Positions 27,784-36,291 of a DNA stretch of 64,000 nucleotides are shown here, one piece after another; the stretch's first letter is position 1; every line of letters starts with the position of its first letter. Made by a program: the position numbers and the translations under genes. The notes beneath the pieces were generated by a model. It saw only the letters and a program-made list of their open reading frames with translations, made no database searches and was not told the DNA's origin. The stretch covers positions 124,001-188,000 of the forward strand of contig CALKER010000004.1 in the NCBI GenBank assembly GCA_938084835.1. Reading direction: 5' to 3'. The DNA is from an uncultured Thermoguttaceae bacterium. Its GTDB lineage: Bacteria; Planctomycetota; Planctomycetia; Pirellulales; Thermoguttaceae.

Positions 27784-28788
27784 TCACCGACGCTGTGCGG
27801 CGATATTTGTTGACTTTGCACCCAATGTACCTGGCATATCCCCAGGGAGAGCTTTACGAAACAGCCAGGCCGAATAGCGCGTCATCTGCGGGCCTAAATC
27901 GCCTACTCCTTCTGCCGGTCCGACCACTAAATAGCCGCCCGGCTTAATTCGCGTGACGACGTTATGAAGAGCCCGTTGCTTGGACTCGCTATCGAAATAA
28001 ATCAACACATTCTTCAGAAATACGATGTCGAAGGCACCAGCTGGCGAGGGATGAAGCAAGTTATGCTGCCGATATGTGATACGGTGTAAGAGTGCTGGTT
28101 TTACTTTCCATCGTCCATCGGCAAGAGCGGTGAAAAATCGCCGGCGATAATCCTCCGGTACCAGGCGCATGGCCCGTGCGTCGTAAACACCCGCTTTAGC
28201 TTCCTCCAAAGCCCCAATCCCAATATCGGTGGCCAGCAGTTTAATTGTCCACTGTTCCCATGCCGGAATAGTAGCGGCAATGCAGCACATGATCGTCACA
28301 GGCTCGTCCCCTGTGCTGCAAGCCGCCGACCAAATTTGGAGCTCTGGCGGTCGCTCCTTGGAATGAACACTAGCAAGGATCTCCTTCAGGAAAACCTCGC
28401 GGAACCAACGCCACTGACCCTCGTCGCGAAACAAATAAGTTTCGTGTGTGGTGATCTCTTGATAAAATGCATCCCATTCCGAATGATGGGCGGGAAGATT
28501 GCTAAGGTAGCGATAGTAGGCCTCGAAATCACTGAGACCCAGTTCCCGCATTCTTCGGCGCAGGCGGTTTGCCAACAGCGTCTTTTTTTGCGGGGAGATG
28601 CGAATGCCCGTCTTCTCGTAAATGAGTCGGATGTACCGCTGCATTTGTGATTCGGACAGTGGCTCGGGGCCCCAAAGCCCAGTGGCATTGACCGCCGGTC
28701 CGAAACTATTCGCCGAAAACTGCGTCCAATCAAATGTCTTCGGCATGTTCACTGGCGGAGGCTCCTGAGACTTTTGTTTCACCAACAC
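27784..28788 (-). CDS. cheR: Chemoreceptor methyltransferase CheR
   Basis: S-adenosylmethionine-dependent methyltransferase that methylates glutamates of chemoreceptors. The all-alpha N-terminal domain (MQRYIRLIYEKTGIRISPQK, LANRLRRRMRELG) is followed by the Rossmann catalytic domain with the AdoMet loop SAACSTGDEPVTI, where family members usually have GEEPY; then LLATDIGIGALEEAKAG, the NLLHPSPAGAFDIVFLKNVLIYF motif and the closing GGYLVVGPAEG. The start is uncertain: GTG 28788 opens the frame, ATG 28746 begins MPKTFDWTQF; neither has a clear ribosome-binding site. No pentapeptide-binding beta-subdomain or TPR extension is obvious. The partner methylesterase CheB is not in the window; CheD may provide some of the counter-regulation. 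Confidence 0.92.
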   Translation of the reverse strand: MLVKQKSQEPPPVNMPKTFDWTQFSANSFGPAVNATGLWGPEPLSESQMQRYIRLIYEKTGIRISPQKKTLLANRLRRRMRELGLSDFEAYYRYLSNLPAHHSEWDAFYQEITTHETYLFRDEGQWRWFREVFLKEILASVHSKERPPELQIWSAACSTGDEPVTIMCCIAATIPAWEQWTIKLLATDIGIGALEEAKAGVYDARAMRLVPEDYRRRFFTALADGRWKVKPALLHRITYRQHNLLHPSPAGAFDIVFLKNVLIYFDSESKQRALHNVVTRIKPGGYLVVGPAEGVGDLGPQMTRYSAWLFRKALPGDMPGTLGAKSTNIAAQRR

Positions 28789-29000
28789 CGAATCAAGGAT
28801 AAAGGCACATCCGACGATACTCAGGCACCGACAATGAAAATCAACTGAGAGCTAAGCGGTAAACACAAGAAAACCTGATCTCCCACTGTTAACACTGTCC
28901 CGCACGAGGGCTGCCCCTTCACTTCACCGGCGGGGATAACCCTCTTTCTTAATTTCCACCAGAGGAAGCGATCCTTTTGGCACACACTTCCTCCGGCGCA

Positions 29001-29531
29001 TCAACAAGCCAGACTTTCGACCGTTTCACCATTCCCGCCAAAGCTGCCGTTGATCTCCTCCTCATCCAAAATCTTGTCAATATCCAGCAGTATCAACAGG
29101 CCCTTGTTGAGGCGTACCAGACCGGTAAGATACTCCCGTCCGGGGCCTGAGACCGTGGGCGGAGGCGGAGCAATTTGTTCGCGATTAATTCGGAGCACCT
29201 CGTTGACCGCATCGACCACTATGCCCACCGTCTTACCCCGCACGTTGACCACCATAATTCGCGTCGCATCTGTGGCAGGCTGTTCTGGCAGACCAAATCG
29301 AAGCCGGAGGTCGACAATCGGTATGACTGTGCTACGAAGATTGATAAGACCCTTAATGTACGGCGGGGTTTGGGGGACCCGGGTGATTTCCCCCATGAGA
29401 ATAATTTCCTGCACCTTAGTAATTTCCACGCCGTATTCTTCCTGGCCTAATTGGAAGCTCACAAGCTGCATGGTGCCGGCCGCCTCTTGCTTACGCGCAT
29501 GGGACTTGACAAAAGTCTCTGTGGTTGCCAT
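29001..29531 (-). CDS. cheW: Chemotaxis coupling protein CheW
   Basis: A 176-residue adaptor that links chemoreceptors to CheA. The ATG at 29531 follows GGGAGG about 10 nt upstream; the frame to 29630 lacks such a site. The CheW fold is clear: QLVSFQLGQEEYGVEITKV, EIILMGEITRVPQTPPYIKG, the conserved LINLRSTVIPIVDLRLRFGL, then TVGIVVDAVNEVLRI and EYLTGLVRLNKGLLILLDID. The N-terminal 20 residues and the C-terminal Gly/Asn-rich tail are extra. It is the first minus-strand gene of the che series and diverges from cheY. Confidence 0.95.
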   Translation of the reverse strand: MATTETFVKSHARKQEAAGTMQLVSFQLGQEEYGVEITKVQEIILMGEITRVPQTPPYIKGLINLRSTVIPIVDLRLRFGLPEQPATDATRIMVVNVRGKTVGIVVDAVNEVLRINREQIAPPPPTVSGPGREYLTGLVRLNKGLLILLDIDKILDEEEINGSFGGNGETVESLAC

Positions 29532-30060
29532 GAGAGAGATCCTCCCTTTCGTCCACTCAAACTCTCGGGAACCTTTTTGAGAATGACCCGCCTTCCAAGG
29601 TTGCAATTGTATCTTTGGCTTCTTGTACATTCCTTCCGCGGAAATCCGCGCCTACTCCTTGTCCATCAAATATAGGTCACATTTTGGAAATCCATGGTAG
29701 TCTTGTTCACGAAAGACCTTTACAAGTCGAAGCCTTACTTCAGAGAACAGCCCCGACGGAATGAACAGGATTGCCCAAGGCCGGAATCACGGAGCAGGCG
29801 TGCTCGGGATAGGTGAGGGTGCATTCGGTTCGCGGATAGCCTGATTCGGGAAGATTGCATTAGTCCAAACAACCTTTACGAAAGGTGCAACCGGACCCGT
29901 ACGAACATTGCTCCAGCCGGCCAATTCGCTCAAGAATGCCGTCGCTTGCACACCGCGTAACGTAAATTGAGTTTGGGGATTTCACGTTCCTGGTGAGAAA
30001 ATTTGCGGTTGCAAAACTCCAAACAAACGAGCCACAGACGAAAGAGGAGCCAGGCACCCC
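29532..30060. other. Divergent control region between cheW and cheY
   Basis: No gene. It contains a GC-rich inverted repeat CGCGGA-AA-TCCGCG at 29637-29650, about 105 bp upstream of cheW, and the cheY ribosome-binding site AGAGGAG near 30040. Divergent promoters are expected here but no clear -10/-35 pair was found. Confidence 0.4.
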
Positions 30061-30420
30061 ATGCGTGTGTTAGTTGCCGACGATTCAAGCACGATGAGGA
30101 AGATCATCATTCGCTCCCTCCAAGCGGTGGGCGTGTCCACTGCCGTCGAGGCCGCCGACGGTAACGAGGCGGCCGCCCTGTTTAAGCCGGGGGAATTTGA
30201 TCTCGTACTTACCGACTGGAACATGCCGGGAAAAACCGGCTTGGAGCTGGTTCAGGAAATCCGCAGCAAAGATCCAAACGTACCAATCATTATGATCACT
30301 ACTGAGGCGGAAAAAGGACGCGTACTACAAGCAATCCAGGCCGGAGTTTCTGACTACATCGTCAAACCATTTACCCCGGACACACTTCGGCAAAAGTTAG
30401 AGAAGCACTGCGCGAACTAA
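30061..30420 (+). CDS. cheY: Single-domain response regulator CheY
   Basis: A 119-residue receiver domain with all phospho-acceptor residues: acidic pair Asp7-Asp8 (VADDSS), phosphorylation site Asp52 (VLTDWNMPG), Thr80/Thr81 (MITTEA) and Lys102 (IVKPFTP). There is no output domain, so it is expected to act by protein binding, as CheY does on the flagellar switch. DWNMPGKTGLELV and AGVSDYIVKPF are typical of CheY rather than of DNA-binding regulators. It is transcribed away from cheW-cheR-cheA-cheC-cheD. The CheC phosphatase encoded nearby would be the expected signal terminator. Confidence 0.93.
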   Translation: MRVLVADDSSTMRKIIIRSLQAVGVSTAVEAADGNEAAALFKPGEFDLVLTDWNMPGKTGLELVQEIRSKDPNVPIIMITTEAEKGRVLQAIQAGVSDYIVKPFTPDTLRQKLEKHCAN

Positions 30421-31632
30421 CCGCCCAAGTAGCGAAATTGCCTTAAAGGAACTTGTGACACAACCCCAGTCCAGCGGTGGAAAAACGATTTGGCGCAAGG
30501 TCTACGAAGATCCTTCGTTCTCAGGACCCACTTCGAAGAAGACCTGGAGGCGGAGGCGCCCTGTAAAACTAATCACATTATCACTTTGCGATCTAGTCGC
30601 TTTGCGATGCCAACCCGCGGACAAAGGGCTGAACCAACGCCCAGTGATAAAAACGGCCCTTAAGCGCCGACCACATGCAACTGGAATCTCATACCAGCAG
30701 ATCCACCTTCACAAAGTTTACCAGCAGATCGACCTTCACAGAGATTCAGCCCCTTCTATAGCGACGTGAGTTGGACGGCTCGTTCTTCCCCAGATTGTTC
30801 CGCAAGGCCAAAGGTGGGCGTAACACACTTGTCGGCAGTTGTGCGTGCTTGGCCGCAACAAAATCCGAAGCGCGTTGGGAGAGCGAGCCCAGTTTTTCCA
30901 GCGGTTACTTTCAGAAAACTTACCCGACGGTGACTCTGGTCCGAAGGAAGCTCGCCGCAGGTGGGCTCGACCACGCGGCAACTCCCCGAAGGGTCTCTTT
31001 GCCAGCTCCAATTCACCACCTGGTTACCGTGGATCCCTTCATGTGCAAGGAGTTTTGTCGACATTCGGGAGGTCTTTGACGCCGCAAAAATAGAAGCGCT
31101 CACGTGCCAGGGGTCTTCACACCAGGTATTTAAGCCACCTGCGGAGGGGTAGTATGTGGCATGCCACTGAATGCCGAATGAAGCCAAGGAGAGCCAAATT
31201 CGAAAAATTAGCTTATTACTTTCCGCAGCAAGCAGCCTTTGAATAAGGCTTAAACGCCCCGACCTCCAATTCCGATTTCTTAGCTCACGTCACCTCGGCC
31301 GTGAGAGTTGGGACAATAAACCGGGACTAGTTTTGAGCTTGGGAAGTTGACCACCGCTTGATAGCCTAAAGTGAAAAGCGGAATACAGTTATTTTAAACG
31401 AAAGCTACCTAAAACAAAAAACCACGCAATGGATAACTTACATTATCAGTAATTCATGTGATCTTTTCGATTTGGGTAAATTGACTCGCAAATCGCTCAG
31501 GCTCTAGCAAACTTAGGTACGTGGAAAGTCCCATTCCTCGGACAGACACTTTTTGGCAAAATGATCGACTCTGTTGCTTCCCGGTCTGAAATGCTCTGCT
31601 CCGTTAAGAGTCTTGCCCCCTAATCCTCCGGA
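30421..31632. other. 1.2-kb gene-free region
   Basis: No supported gene. It contains the two-unit 27-bp tandem repeat at 30692-30743 and a weak 6-bp stem at 31234-31250 (AGCCTT/AAGGCT). Overlapping short frames on both strands are rich in Cys, Trp and Ser and lack motifs. AT content rises after about 31380. Confidence 0.5.
30692..30743. repeat. Two-copy 27-bp-period tandem repeat
   Basis: TACCAGCAGATC-N-ACCTTCACA-N-AG occurs at 30692-30716 and again at 30719-30743, with 23 of 25 bases identical. The period of 27 is a multiple of three, but no convincing reading frame contains it. Confidence 0.6.
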
Positions 31633-31866
31633 GTGAGGAAAGTGGTTTGCCAATATCTTGTCCGCATTTCTGCTGTGATTTTGCTGCTGGCGCTACTCGC
31701 TAGCGGAGCATGCCGACCTTTAGTGGAGGAGCTGAGAGGACCACCATTTCCCGAGGATCCGACTACGGCCACACTCCGCGCACTTCGAGCTAACGAGTCA
31801 GGCGAGAAGACCTTCGGTTTCTCCCAAAAAGCCCGAGAAATAGAAAGGGACCTCGGCTTTAAATAA
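31633..31866 (+). CDS. Small exported or lipoprotein-like protein, unknown
   Basis: A 77-residue frame starting at GTG 31633, or at GTG 31642 after a GGAGTGAGGAAA stretch. The N-terminus is a strong signal sequence (ISAVILLLALLASGAC) with a cysteine at the end of the hydrophobic core, though the lipobox SGAC is not canonical. The C-terminal FGFSQKAREIERDLGF resembles short helical endings I associate with small planctomycete membrane-associated proteins. It is isolated, with about 1 kb of gene-free DNA on each side. Function unknown. It could be a chance frame, but the signal peptide and balanced composition favour a real gene. Confidence 0.55.
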   Translation: MRKVVCQYLVRISAVILLLALLASGACRPLVEELRGPPFPEDPTTATLRALRANESGEKTFGFSQKAREIERDLGFK

Positions 31867-32852
31867 CACGAGACACACAAGAATGTGAGAAGTTTAGACA
31901 AACTACAAAATCGGGGTTATTTGCGTACATCATAAGACGAGTTCTCGTAAAGGTAATTTCGACGCAAGTTGTAATCGTGAATTCCTAACCCCCAAGGTGG
32001 CCAATCGACCCAAGACAACCCCCGCGAGGGCAATGTCCCTGAAGGTCGTGTTCATCGAGCACGAATTCCCCCGGCTCAAGTCGGAACTCGCGTCACAACC
32101 GCAGACCCCGCCCTCAGCGGAAGTCGCACTGGCCTACCCATTAGTTTTAGCTTCGGTTGGGCGGAACTAGCTGAGGCTCCGAACTGGAGGTTGTCAAGTC
32201 GGCACATAGCTCTGCGAAAAAATACTGAAAAATACTGTATGAAGAGACAGTTTAAGACCTTCTCCCCTATTCCCCCAAAAATTCTACTACTTATCCCCAC
32301 TTTAGTACCATTCCTTGGGCATTGTAAGGGGTGGGCATCCTTCCAAGTTTGTTGATTTTCCCAAGGCTACGCCCCCGTTGTATCGCCCCTATCGACTTAT
32401 CCCCCAAACAGTGGAACCAGTGATCCCTAATGGTGTTACCCACCCCTCTGACCTATTCGGGACGACTCGATTCCAACAAGGGAACATCCCGTCTGCAAAT
32501 TCCCGGGCCGGAATTACGCCCCCGACCCTACCCACACTACGAGCCAAATACCGACGGAGTCACCATTCCCGTATGAGATGAGGGATGCATTTCGGCGCCT
32601 AAACTTGTTTCTTTAGCTGCGGTGTGAAACCCGTGCTAGTGTTTTCTTCAAAAGATTCTTATGTCAAAATCCTTAAATCCAAAGATGCTCACAATTTCGC
32701 GTTTGGCATCATAATTTCGAAAATAGTCGCAAAAGAAACATCGCCCGGATTCGTTGCTGCCTCGCGTGAGAGTAGGACTACCTCTAGATCCACGAGAGGT
32801 AAAGGCAACCAGGCCGGCTACCGGGAAGATATGAATTGCGGAGGTTGTGGGC
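31867..32852. other. 986-bp gene-free region
   Basis: No gene supported. A short tandem AAAAATACTG repeat lies at 32218-32237. The fmdB-type gene's ribosome-binding site GGAGG is at its right end. Confidence 0.45.
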
Positions 32853-33401
32853 ATGCCTATTTATGAGTTTTACTGTGGCCAATGTCACATGATCTTTAAC
32901 TTCTTCGCGCGAAGGGTGAATACCGAGAAGCGACCCGACTGCCCCAAGTGCGGTAAGAAACGGTTGGAGCGCCGACCCTCGCTCTTTGCCATCGGTCGGC
33001 GCGGCGGTGAAAGGAAGCAGGAGGGAGAGGAAGGGGAGGACAACTTCGACGAGGATCTACCCCCAGGATTTGACGAGGAAAAGCTCGAGAGTGCCTTCAA
33101 GGAACTAGCTGACGAAGCCGAATCCCTCGACGAAGACGATCCCCGACAAATGGCCAAGCTGATGCGGAAACTGGGGAATTCCATGGGAATTCGTTTCGGC
33201 CCGGCAATGGAGGAAGCCATTCGTCGTCTGGAGTCCGGCGAGGACCCCGACCAAATCGAAGAAGATCTTGGCGATGTCCTCGAGGAAGAGGAGCCAATTT
33301 TCGAAGGGAGCCAAAAACCCCAGCAGGTTGGCCGACTCAAGCGCCTTGCAAAAAAGTTGCTTCCGCCTAGAGTGGACCCAAATATCTATGATTTGGACTA
33401 A
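32853..33401 (+). CDS. FmdB-family zinc-ribbon protein with long acidic extension
   Basis: The N-terminus is the canonical FmdB/CxxC_CxxC_SSSS zinc ribbon: MPIYEFYCGQCHMIFNF and RPDCPKCGKKRLERRPS. The ATG at 32853 is chosen because GGAGG lies 10 nt upstream and the family begins MPIYEF; a GTG two codons earlier is too close to it. Most family members are 60-110 residues. This one has 182, with a strongly acidic C-terminal part (EGEEGEDNFDEDLPPGFDEE) and a basic end (RLKRLAKKLLPPR). The function of the family is not established; regulatory or metal-dependent roles are suggested. It is single, with a possible terminator hairpin after it. Confidence 0.85.
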   Translation: MPIYEFYCGQCHMIFNFFARRVNTEKRPDCPKCGKKRLERRPSLFAIGRRGGERKQEGEEGEDNFDEDLPPGFDEEKLESAFKELADEAESLDEDDPRQMAKLMRKLGNSMGIRFGPAMEEAIRRLESGEDPDQIEEDLGDVLEEEEPIFEGSQKPQQVGRLKRLAKKLLPPRVDPNIYDLD

Positions 33402-33945
33402 ACTCCAAGCTCTCGACTGAAAGCTCCTCGGCCGGATCGCTTTGGGTGCTGAGCACCTATGCCTTTTGGTTTTTGTCTGGCGCGTCGCATTGCGGGATAG
33501 TCCGCCCCCAGCTTCCGGGAGAGACGGACACGAGCCTCTTCACAGCCTTTTTTGCTCCGTTTGATCCCCCTGTTTTATTTTGCCCCGCTAGCCTCCGCGC
33601 TGTTAAACTCCAAGTTGAATTCCATGCGTCTCTTGCGGAGTCGCGGGGACTTCCGCCGGATCTGAGAGATTTTCCCGCGGCAGGCCAGGGGCTTACAGTC
33701 AGAAAGTGAGTCCTGGGCCTTCGAAATTTTCTGCCCCCTGGCTAAAAACCCTCCTGGCGCAACCCGGGACCTACCGCTCAGGGGCTGGTTGGAATGGGCC
33801 GGGAGTAGCGTTGCCGGATCGAATCCCTCATGCGCCTGTGGGAAAGATGATGACCCGCTCTTTGCCAACTGCCAGGGGCCTCAGAACCGCCACAAGGGCC
33901 GCTCGCAGAGTTGTCGCAGTATCGGCTCCGCCGTAGAATGAGGAC
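33402..33945. other. Gene-free region, possible terminator near start
   Basis: Apart from the hairpin at 33443-33459 and the ribosome-binding site before 33946, nothing is recognised. Short overlapping frames have no motif. Confidence 0.4.
33443..33459 (+). terminator. Possible intrinsic terminator of the FmdB-type gene
   Basis: A compact stem GGTGC-TGA-GCACC, extended by G-T and T-A pairs to 33443-33459, lies about 40 nt after the stop codon. T-rich sequence (CCTTTTGGTTTTTG) follows within a few bases. The T-run is interrupted, so confidence is low. Confidence 0.35.
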
Positions 33946-34263
33946 ATGAGCTGGGAGCAATATTCGCCACCGCCAGAGACGCCGGAAGACGACGTACCCT
34001 TGTGGTGCGATCGCTGCCAGCGGGAATTGCATCCGGGTAAAGGGGATTACTATTTAGTCCGAATTGAGGCATTCGCCGATCCTTCCCCGCCATCTTTTTC
34101 TGCCGAAGATCTTCAGCGGGATGTCCGTCACGAGATCCGCGCGCTTGTTGAGGAGTTACGCTCCTTTTCCCCGCAGGAGCTCATGGAGCAAGTTTATCGG
34201 CGGGTAATTCTGTACTTGTGTACAAGTTGTTATCGCCAGTGGATTGAAAATCCACTTGGCTGA
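33946..34263 (+). CDS. Small zinc-binding protein, unknown function
   Basis: A 105-residue cytoplasmic protein with ATG 33946 preceded by TGAGGA. Two CxxC pairs frame the chain: LWCDRCQREL near residue 21 and LYLCTSCYRQW near residue 92, so the N- and C-terminal ends probably come together on one zinc ion. The middle is helical and acidic (AEDLQRDVRHEIRALVEELRSFSPQELMEQVYRR). I do not recognise a named family; similar two-knuckle proteins occur as conserved hypotheticals in planctomycetes. It converges with the oxidoreductase gene ending at 34362, with no clear link to it. Confidence 0.75.
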   Translation: MSWEQYSPPPETPEDDVPLWCDRCQRELHPGKGDYYLVRIEAFADPSPPSFSAEDLQRDVRHEIRALVEELRSFSPQELMEQVYRRVILYLCTSCYRQWIENPLG

Positions 34264-34361
34264 AATACTGAAGGGTTTGAGGCCGGCAGAGTTTTCCTTG
34301 CTTTTCCAACTACAGTAGCCTCCTTTTTCCCTGCGGCATGGTTTGTGACCGGCAAGTCAGA

Positions 34362-35735
34362 TCACACATGTTCCGGAACTTCATATCCCGGTCGATAACT
34401 TCGCCGCAAATATTGGTTGGCCTCGGGGTCGTTGGGGAAGGTTTCTGTTTCAGGATCGAATTCCACACTTCTATCCAAACGGATGGATATGTTGATGAGG
34501 TGACAGATGACTGTCGAGCGATGGCCCTCCAAAATATCGGCCGTCAAATGACGGTGATCCCCCAAGCGAATTGCTTCTATCCAGTTTTTGAAATGATGGC
34601 TACTTTCCGTCCACCAATCCGGCTGAGGATCGGCAAAGTTACAAGGTCCCGGTTCGTTATTCGGTCCCAAAAACGTGTAAAAGCTGCTATAGTTGGGAAA
34701 AATCATATAGCCCTCAGTACCGAAGAAAATTTCCCCCACGCACTGATTGGGAGAAACAAAGGGATACTTGTCGCGCATGCCGGCCTCACTATTTGTGTAC
34801 CAGTGACGATTTTCCACGGTAACCAGGAGGTTGTGGCCTTTCCAACGGCAAAGGGCTGCCAACGTGTTAGGGGTATCAGCGTCATCATCGTGGGCCGGTG
34901 GAAATCGGCCGCCCAAGGCCATCACCGTAGTGGGAGGAGTATCAAGGGATAATCCCCATCTTACTTTGTCCACATCGTGGACTAGCTGATTAGCGGCATC
35001 CCCTACAGCAAAGTTGGAAATCCAGTACCAGCGGCGATGCATAAACGGGCTATATTCGACCATGGCGGCGGGACCTACCCAAGCATCCCAATTCAGCCCC
35101 TCCGGCACCGGAGTTGGACGATGCTTCCCTAGGTGGCCCCGAATTTTGTAGGAAATGGCTCGCGCCATATAGAGCTTGCCGATAACTCCCTGCCGAAGCT
35201 TTTCCATACCCTCCCGCACGATCGGATGAGAACGGTTTTGCGTTCCCACTTGAACCATACACCGATATTTTCGGGCGGCTTCCACCATTTTTCGGCCTTC
35301 CCAAATGCACCAGCTCGGGGGCTTTTCCACATAAACGTGTTTTCCCGCCTGGCACGCCCAAATTGTCTGCAAAGCATGCCAATGGTCTGGCGTAGAGAAA
35401 CTCACAGCGTGGATACTCTTGTCGTCGAAGAGTTCACGCTGATCCGTGTAGGTCTTATATCGCAGATCACGAAGTTCCGGATAGTCCTTCGGGGCACTCT
35501 CGAGCCGGCGCCGGTCGCAATCGCATACAGCTGCAATCTCGATGTTCTCTGTCTTTGACAATTCCACCAAGGAAGCAATGTGCGCCCGCATCCGGCCGCC
35601 CAAACCTACAAGGCCAATCCGGATTCGGTCGTTGGGACTTTTTTGCCAGCCAGCCAAGGAAGGGGCCGCAAATCCCGCTACCCCGACCGCTGTCCCCGCC
35701 CGAAGAAGCTCGCGCCGTTTCAGCGACTCGTTCAT
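34362..35735 (-). CDS. Tat-exported Gfo/Idh/MocA-family oxidoreductase
   Basis: A 457-residue NAD(P)-binding oxidoreductase with a twin-arginine signal (LKRRELLRAGTAVGVAGFAA). The Rossmann fold starts at RIRIGLVGLGGRMRAHI, and the family EKP motif is present in VYVEKPPSW. The C-terminal half with LNWDAWVGPA and RWYWISNFAVGDAANQ fits the large planctomycete/Bacteroidetes group of secreted Gfo/Idh/MocA proteins, some of which act on glycosides or sugar derivatives with tightly bound cofactor. The ATG at 35735 follows GGAG at a normal distance. Single gene; the substrate is unknown. Export of a nucleotide-dependent enzyme implies the cofactor is carried folded through the Tat pathway. Confidence 0.9.
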   Translation of the reverse strand: MNESLKRRELLRAGTAVGVAGFAAPSLAGWQKSPNDRIRIGLVGLGGRMRAHIASLVELSKTENIEIAAVCDCDRRRLESAPKDYPELRDLRYKTYTDQRELFDDKSIHAVSFSTPDHWHALQTIWACQAGKHVYVEKPPSWCIWEGRKMVEAARKYRCMVQVGTQNRSHPIVREGMEKLRQGVIGKLYMARAISYKIRGHLGKHRPTPVPEGLNWDAWVGPAAMVEYSPFMHRRWYWISNFAVGDAANQLVHDVDKVRWGLSLDTPPTTVMALGGRFPPAHDDDADTPNTLAALCRWKGHNLLVTVENRHWYTNSEAGMRDKYPFVSPNQCVGEIFFGTEGYMIFPNYSSFYTFLGPNNEPGPCNFADPQPDWWTESSHHFKNWIEAIRLGDHRHLTADILEGHRSTVICHLINISIRLDRSVEFDPETETFPNDPEANQYLRRSYRPGYEVPEHV

Positions 35736-36291
35736 GAAATCCCATCTCCACCTAATGCAAGATTTTCGTTGGGACTCCCTCCTTCACCACACCCCCAAAA
35801 CTTTACTCGGCCAATTTATAAGCGGGAAAGCACGCACACAAGGTCATAACACCAAATAAAGCCCTCGGAAAAATTGGGAAATGCGGACGTGCGAACAAGC
35901 TGCCTGGCTGTGGCAGGTTACACCGGAATTCTCGAACCAAGGAGTCCGCCCCAAAACCCTGCCGTCCGGTTGGCACCAACACACTCAATATCGGTTGCCG
36001 CCGGCGGCCTTCAACCTCGACTTTGGCTTTTGGGCAGAATAATTGTCGCCGGTGGATACTCTCAGCCCATTCCCTAATCTTAGAATGCCTCCTTCTCGGC
36101 GGCTGTTGTTCAAAAAAGGTTCATCCCCGTTGAGGACCCACCAGAGGCCATTCGCCTGGTACCACCCGTGCTCGAACCGACGAATCTGTCACGGACCTTT
36201 CCTTCGGATTCCATTTTTGTCAAAATGGCGCGCTTAACGAGCGTTCCAGGGGTCTTGTGTAGAAAAAAGTCGCGGCCATGACACACCGGGA
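35736..36291. other. Divergent gap between oxidoreductase and RNase D
   Basis: No gene, repeat or strong hairpin found. It should hold promoters for both flanking genes. Confidence 0.35.

Noticed and set aside
30756-31187. 143-codon minus-strand frame in the gap after cheY
   Set aside because: Composition rich in Cys, Trp and His, no motif, overlapped by frames on the other strand; looks like chance.
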